NCBI RefSeq assembly: GCF_028885415.1
Contig: NZ_CP118527.1
Span: 4,836,001 to 4,900,000, forward strand
DNA length: 64,000 bases
Source: Streptomyces coeruleorubidus
GTDB taxonomy: Bacteria > Actinomycetota > Actinomycetes > Streptomycetales > Streptomycetaceae
Direction: 5' to 3'
The notes under the pieces were generated by a model. The model saw only the letters and a list, made by a program, of their open reading frames with translations. It searched no databases and had not been told where the DNA came from. This document shows, piece by piece, positions 59,821 to 64,000 of the stretch; the first letter of the stretch is position 1, and every line of letters starts with the position of its first letter. A program made the translations under genes and the position numbers.

Positions 59821-61290
59821 TCAGCCCTCCTGCTCGGCCCACCACTCCTTGAGCGCGGCCACCGCGGAGTCATACTCCATCGGCCCGTTCTCCAAGCGCA
59901 GCTCCAGCATGTGCTTGTACGCACGGCCGATGACCGGGCCGGGACCGACACCGAGGACCTCCATGATCTGGTTGCCGTCGAGGTCGGGGCGGATCGAGTC
60001 CAGCTCCTCCTGCTCCTGAAGCTTGGCGATCCGCTCCTCCAGACCGTCGTACGCACGCGACAGGGCCGCCGCCTTGCGCTTGTTGCGCGTGGTGCAGTCC
60101 GAGCGAGTCAGCTTGTGGAGGCGGTCGAGGAGCGGGCCGGCGTCACGGACGTAGCGGCGGACCGCCGAGTCCGTCCACTCGCCGGTGCCGTAGCCGTGGA
60201 AGCGCAGGTGGAGTTCGACCAGACGTGAGACGTCCTTCACCAACTCGTTGGAGTACTTCAACGCCGTCATGCGCTTCTTGGTCATCTTCGCCCCGACCAC
60301 CTCGTGGTGGTGGAACGAGACCCGGCCGTCCTTCTCGAAGCGACGCGTGCGGGGCTTGCCGATGTCGTGCAGCAGGGCGGCCAGGCGGAGGGTCAGGTCG
60401 GGACCGTCGTCCTCCAGCGCCATCGCCTGCTCCAGGACGATCAGCGAGTGGTCGTAGACATCCTTGTGCCGGTGGTGCTCGTCACGCTCCAGGCGCAGGG
60501 CCGGCAACTCGGGCAGCACGCGGTCGGCGAGGCCCGTCTCGACAAGCAGCGCCAAGCCCTTGCGCGGATACGGCGACAGGATCAGCTTGTTCAGCTCGTC
60601 GCGCACCCGCTCGGCCGAGACGATCTCGATACGCCCGGCCATCTCGTTCATCGCCGCGACCACCTCGGCGGCGACCTCGAAGTCGAGCTGAGCCGCGAAG
60701 CGCGCGGCCCGCATCATCCGCAGCGGATCGTCCGAGAAGGACTCCTCCGGGGTGCCAGGGGTACGCAGCACACGCGAAGCGAGATCCTCGAGCCCGCCGT
60801 GCGGATCGATGAACTCCTTCTCCGGCAGCGCGACGGCCATCGCGTTCACCGTGAAGTCACGGCGGACGAGGTCCTCCTCGATGGAGTCGCCGTACGACAC
60901 CTCAGGCTTGCGCGAGGTCCGGTCGTACGCCTCCGACCGGTAGGTGGTCACCTCGATCTGAAAGCGTCGATCAGCGTCTCCGACGCGGGCATCCTTCTGC
61001 GCTCCGACCGTGCCGAAGGCGATCCCGACCTCCCAGACGGCGTCCGCCCACGGGCGCACGATCTTGAGTACGTCCTGGGGGCGGGCGTCGGTCGTGAAGT
61101 CCAGGTCGTTGCCGAGGCGGCCCAGCAGCGCGTCCCGGACCGAGCCGCCGACCAGGGCAAGTGAGAACCCGGCCTCCTGGAAGCGGCGGGCGAGGTCGTC
61201 GGCGACAGGAGCGACCCGCAGCAGTTCACTCACCGCGCGGTGCTGCACCTGACTCAGGGCGCTGGGCGTTTCTTCGTTGACGTTCGGCAC
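59821..61290 (-). CDS. pcnA: CCA-adding tRNA nucleotidyltransferase
   Basis: 489 residues. Class II nucleotidyltransferase: LVGGSVRDALLGRLGNDLDFTTDARPQDV (GxxVRD and DxD catalytic motifs), RRDFTVNAMAVALPEKEFIDPHGGLEDL, DDPLRMMRAARFAAQL (template region), and a C-terminal HD domain (HLRHxHD-like: LAALLHDIGKPRTR). It adds or repairs 3' CCA on tRNAs; actinobacterial copies have the HD domain. GTG start (VPNVNEE), no Shine-Dalgarno. The frame runs open upstream but without family similarity. Confidence 0.94.
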   Translation of the reverse strand: MPNVNEETPSALSQVQHRAVSELLRVAPVADDLARRFQEAGFSLALVGGSVRDALLGRLGNDLDFTTDARPQDVLKIVRPWADAVWEVGIAFGTVGAQKDARVGDADRRFQIEVTTYRSEAYDRTSRKPEVSYGDSIEEDLVRRDFTVNAMAVALPEKEFIDPHGGLEDLASRVLRTPGTPEESFSDDPLRMMRAARFAAQLDFEVAAEVVAAMNEMAGRIEIVSAERVRDELNKLILSPYPRKGLALLVETGLADRVLPELPALRLERDEHHRHKDVYDHSLIVLEQAMALEDDGPDLTLRLAALLHDIGKPRTRRFEKDGRVSFHHHEVVGAKMTKKRMTALKYSNELVKDVSRLVELHLRFHGYGTGEWTDSAVRRYVRDAGPLLDRLHKLTRSDCTTRNKRKAAALSRAYDGLEERIAKLQEQEELDSIRPDLDGNQIMEVLGVGPGPVIGRAYKHMLELRLENGPMEYDSAVAALKEWWAEQEG

Positions 61291-61547
61291 AACAGAAGAG
61301 GGTACGTGGCCCGGGCCTCCCCGAGCTCCCCCTATTGCGCATGCAGACACATCCGTCAATACGCGCACAAGGGAGGCCCTTGAGATGGAGATGACCGCTC
61401 CCTGCCATACAGCGACATACCGGGCAGTGCGGTGCCGGGCCGCGATCTTGTGGAACGGACCGCGGCACTTCCCCTCAGCGCGCATCGTTACCATGCGTGG
61501 ACGCACATTCCGACGACCACTGACGACGACGAGGGACGGGCGAGCGC

Positions 61548-63944
61548 GTGGCCGAGGCGGCAGACTTCCAGGGGACCAGTGCCTCACCTGCCCGCCGGTG
61601 GCTGCGGCGCACCGGGGCACTGCTCGCCGGTGCGCCCCTGCTGGCCGGACTCCTCCAGTTGCCCGCCGCGACGCCGGCGGACGCGGCAGGGCTGGAGTCC
61701 CCGCAGACTGCCTCCGGCGCGGGCTCGGTGTCCGTCGCTGTCGACTCGCTCAGCCCCAGCGCCCCCGCCGAGGGGGACACGGTGACCGTTGCGGGCACGG
61801 TGACCAACACGGGCAAGCAGCCGGTCACCGACGCCCATGTCGACCTGCGGGTGGGGCCCTCGCTCAACACCCGCTCCTCCATCGACGCCCTCGCCAAGAA
61901 GAGCGACGACGTCCAGGGCCCCGCCGGCGAGCCGGTCGGCGGCAAGTACACCGAGAAATTCTCCAAGCTCACCCCCGGCGTCGCGGAGCCCTTCACCATC
62001 TCCGTGCCGGTCGACGAGCTGGACCTCGGCCAGGACGGCGTCTACCAGCTGGCCGTCGCGCTCTCCGGTGAGACCGCCGCGCAGCCCTGGGACCAGGTTC
62101 TCGGCGTCCAGCGCACGTTCCTGCCGTGGCAGCCGGAGGAGGCCGGCACGAAGACGAAGACCACGTTCCTGTGGCCCCTCGTCTCCGATGTCCATATGAC
62201 GGCTGAGACGGGGTCGAACGAGCAGCAGACGCCGGTCTTCAGCAACGACGACCTCGCCGAGGAGATCTCCCCCGGCGGCCGCCTCGAGCAGATGGTGTCG
62301 CTGGGCAAGGGCCTCGACATCACCTGGGTGATCGACCCGGACCTCCTGGCGTCCGTCGACGCGATGACGAAGAACTACCAGGTCAGGGGCGAGGACGGCG
62401 CCACCACCTCCGGCCGGCACCAGGCCGTCGCCAAGCAGTGGCTCTCCGAGCTCCAGCAGGCCGTGGCGGGCAAGGAGGTCGTCGCTCTGCCGTTCGGCGA
62501 TCCGGACCTGGCCTCGCTCGCCCACCACGGCACGACCGTCACCGGCTCGCTGAGCCACCTCAAGGAGGCCACCGACGCCGTCGACAACACGGTGCAGACG
62601 ATCCTCCACGTGAAACCGTCCACGGACTTCGCGTGGCCCGTGGACGGCGCCGTCGACCCGTCGATCATGAAGGTCGCGACCTCCGCGGGCGCCGACAAGG
62701 TGATCGCCCGCAGCGACAGCCTCCAGGACAACCTGTCGTACACGCCCTCCGCGGCCCGGCCCATCGGCGGCGGCACCACGGCTGTCGTCGCGGACTCCAG
62801 GATGTCCACGGCGTTCCAGGGCAACCTGACGAAGGCCTCCGCGTCCACGCTCGCCGTGCAGCGCTTCCTGGCCCAGAGCCTGACGCTCGGCCTCCAGACC
62901 GGCAAGCAGCGCAGCGTCGTCGTCGCCCCGCAGCGCACCCCCTCCGTGAACCAGGCGCAGGCGATGGCCGAGGCGCTGGGAGCCCTCCAGGGCGGGAACT
63001 GGTCCGAGTCGCAGGACCTCTCGGCAGCCGCCAAGGCCAAGCCGGACCCGGCGGCCAACAGGAAGGTGCCGCCCGCCTCCGCGTACCCCCCCTCGCTGAG
63101 CAAGCAGGAGCTGCCACGAGCCGCCTTCGAGCAGATCGCGAAGACACAGAAGAACCTCGACAACTTCAAGGTGATCCTCACCGACCAGTCCCGGGTGGTC
63201 ACCCCCTTCGGGCGCGCCATGAACCGCGAGATGTCCACGTCGTGGCGTGGCCGGGGAGTCGAGGCGGCGGGGTACCGCCAAGACGTCGAGTCCTACCTCG
63301 ACGGCCTGATCGACGGGGTCAAGCTGATCAAGAAGTCGGAGACCAAGCTCTCCGGCCGCAGCGCCATGATCCCGGTGACCGTCCAGAACAACCTGGTCCA
63401 GGGCGTCGAGCACCTGAAGCTGCGGCTCACGTCGCAGAACCCGACGCGACTCAAGATCGGCGGCAACGCCTACGAGGAGCGCCGGGTCGCGGTGAACGGC
63501 GGGCACAGCCAGTCGGTGAAGTTCACCACGTCCGCCAACGCGAACGGCCGTGCGAAGGTGGAGGCCCAGCTGTACACGGAGGACGGCCAGAAGTACGGCG
63601 AGCCCGTCACCTTCGACGTGAAGGTCACCGAGGTCACGCCCACCGTGATGCTGGTCATCGGCGGCGGCGTCCTGCTCCTGGTGCTCGCCGGCTTCCGTAT
63701 GTACACCCAGCGCAAGCGCGCCGCCGCCCGCGAGGCCGCCGAGGACACCGCCGGGGAGACGGACGACGACGTCGACAACCCGGTCGGTGCTCCGCAGAAC
63801 CCGGAAGCCCTGGGCGACCGTCTCAAGGAGGAGTCCGAGGACAGCTCGCGGGCAGACGCCCCGCAGCAGCCGAGTGACCCGGCCCCGGACACCGCACCGG
63901 AAAGCGCCGACCCGTCCGGCACGGGTGAGAGAGTGGACCGTTGA
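61548..63944 (+). CDS. large secreted/membrane-anchored DUF6049 protein
   Basis: 798 residues. N-terminal signal region (RRTGALLAGAPLLAGLLQLPAATPADA, AxA cleavage near residue 46), then an Ig-like part (AEGDTVTVAGTVTNTGKQPVTDAHVDLRVGP), a long central domain with a TIM-barrel-like polysaccharide-deacetylase-type topology by eye, another Ig-like domain (SAMIPVTVQNNLVQGVEHLKLRL), and a final membrane helix (TVMLVIGGGVLLLVLAGFRMYTQ) with an acidic tail. It is conserved next to murJ and pcnA in Streptomyces. Role unknown, envelope-related by context. GTG start. Confidence 0.85.
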   Translation: MAEAADFQGTSASPARRWLRRTGALLAGAPLLAGLLQLPAATPADAAGLESPQTASGAGSVSVAVDSLSPSAPAEGDTVTVAGTVTNTGKQPVTDAHVDLRVGPSLNTRSSIDALAKKSDDVQGPAGEPVGGKYTEKFSKLTPGVAEPFTISVPVDELDLGQDGVYQLAVALSGETAAQPWDQVLGVQRTFLPWQPEEAGTKTKTTFLWPLVSDVHMTAETGSNEQQTPVFSNDDLAEEISPGGRLEQMVSLGKGLDITWVIDPDLLASVDAMTKNYQVRGEDGATTSGRHQAVAKQWLSELQQAVAGKEVVALPFGDPDLASLAHHGTTVTGSLSHLKEATDAVDNTVQTILHVKPSTDFAWPVDGAVDPSIMKVATSAGADKVIARSDSLQDNLSYTPSAARPIGGGTTAVVADSRMSTAFQGNLTKASASTLAVQRFLAQSLTLGLQTGKQRSVVVAPQRTPSVNQAQAMAEALGALQGGNWSESQDLSAAAKAKPDPAANRKVPPASAYPPSLSKQELPRAAFEQIAKTQKNLDNFKVILTDQSRVVTPFGRAMNREMSTSWRGRGVEAAGYRQDVESYLDGLIDGVKLIKKSETKLSGRSAMIPVTVQNNLVQGVEHLKLRLTSQNPTRLKIGGNAYEERRVAVNGGHSQSVKFTTSANANGRAKVEAQLYTEDGQKYGEPVTFDVKVTEVTPTVMLVIGGGVLLLVLAGFRMYTQRKRAAAREAAEDTAGETDDDVDNPVGAPQNPEALGDRLKEESEDSSRADAPQQPSDPAPDTAPESADPSGTGERVDR

Positions 63945-63987
63945 GATGTCGTGGCCGGTGGGCCCGGGACGATGAGGTGGGGTAACC

Positions 63988-64000
63988 ATGAACGCGCCGT
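63988..64000 (+). CDS. start of a gene, probably lipid II flippase MurJ (cut by window)
   Basis: ATG at 63988 preceded by GAGGTGGGG 6 nt upstream; only four codons (MNAP) are visible. In Streptomyces a MurJ/MviN homologue follows the DUF6049 gene, which is the only basis for the name. Confidence 0.4.

Noticed and set aside
62609..62622. parS-like CACGTGAAAC in the DUF6049 gene
   Set aside because: Only the right half and core match; too many mismatches.

Overview
The window is from a Streptomyces chromosome (or a very close relative), on the core arm near the replication origin. The evidence is very high G+C with strong third-position bias, GTG/TTG starts, the sporulation pair ssgA/ssgR, an F420-type oxidoreductase, inositol-1-phosphate synthase, a fused CydDC, and ten perfect copies of the Streptomyces ParB site GTTTCACGTGAAAC. 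The gene order (cydABDC, hisC, thiC, ssgA/ssgR, dnaB, rplI-rpsR-ssb-rpsF, ino1, pcnA) is the order I know from Streptomyces chromosomes, where the pcnA side is closer to dnaA/oriC. oriC itself is not in the window.

Layout. 1-5.1 kb: ABC ATPase fragment, a hydrolase-SDR fusion, kptA, an LLM oxidoreductase and a HAD phosphatase. 5.2-14.1 kb: M23 peptidase, the cytochrome bd set cydA-cydB-cydDC under a Rex operator, a cyclophilin-like protein and a HisC-type aminotransferase. 14.5-21.8 kb: LacI regulator, PPP-type phosphatase, a membrane protein, thiC behind a TPP riboswitch, and a YibE/F membrane protein. 21.9-35.5 kb: ssgA/ssgR, small membrane and cupin proteins, ptpA, a PLP lyase, LysR, Nudix, flavohemoglobin, GNATs, an HbpS-like protein, an MFS/MarR pair and a serine hydrolase.

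35,548-43,099 is a complete Tn7-like transposon of 7,552 bp. It has imperfect TGTAGG...CCTACA terminal inverted repeats and a 5-bp target duplication (TCGGC). Its tnsA-tnsB-tnsC-tniQ operon is coupled by 4-nt overlaps, and it carries two small cargo genes. It sits 11 bp beyond the dnaB stop codon. The unusually long TniQ (727 aa) suggests TnsD-like homing to the dnaB 3' end. This is the most notable system in the window.

43.1-64 kb: dnaB, a MATE exporter, rplI-rpsR-ssb-rpsF, FemX and an alanine-racemase-like protein, a membrane mannosyltransferase, a class A penicillin-binding protein, PadR with ino1, an MFS protein, a proline-rich membrane protein, the CCA-adding enzyme, a large secreted DUF6049 protein and the first codons of a gene probably encoding MurJ.

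The chromosome-biology signals are dense: ten perfect and three degenerate parS sites, several at the dyad centre of terminator-like palindromes, and DnaA-box clusters upstream of kptA and of dnaB.
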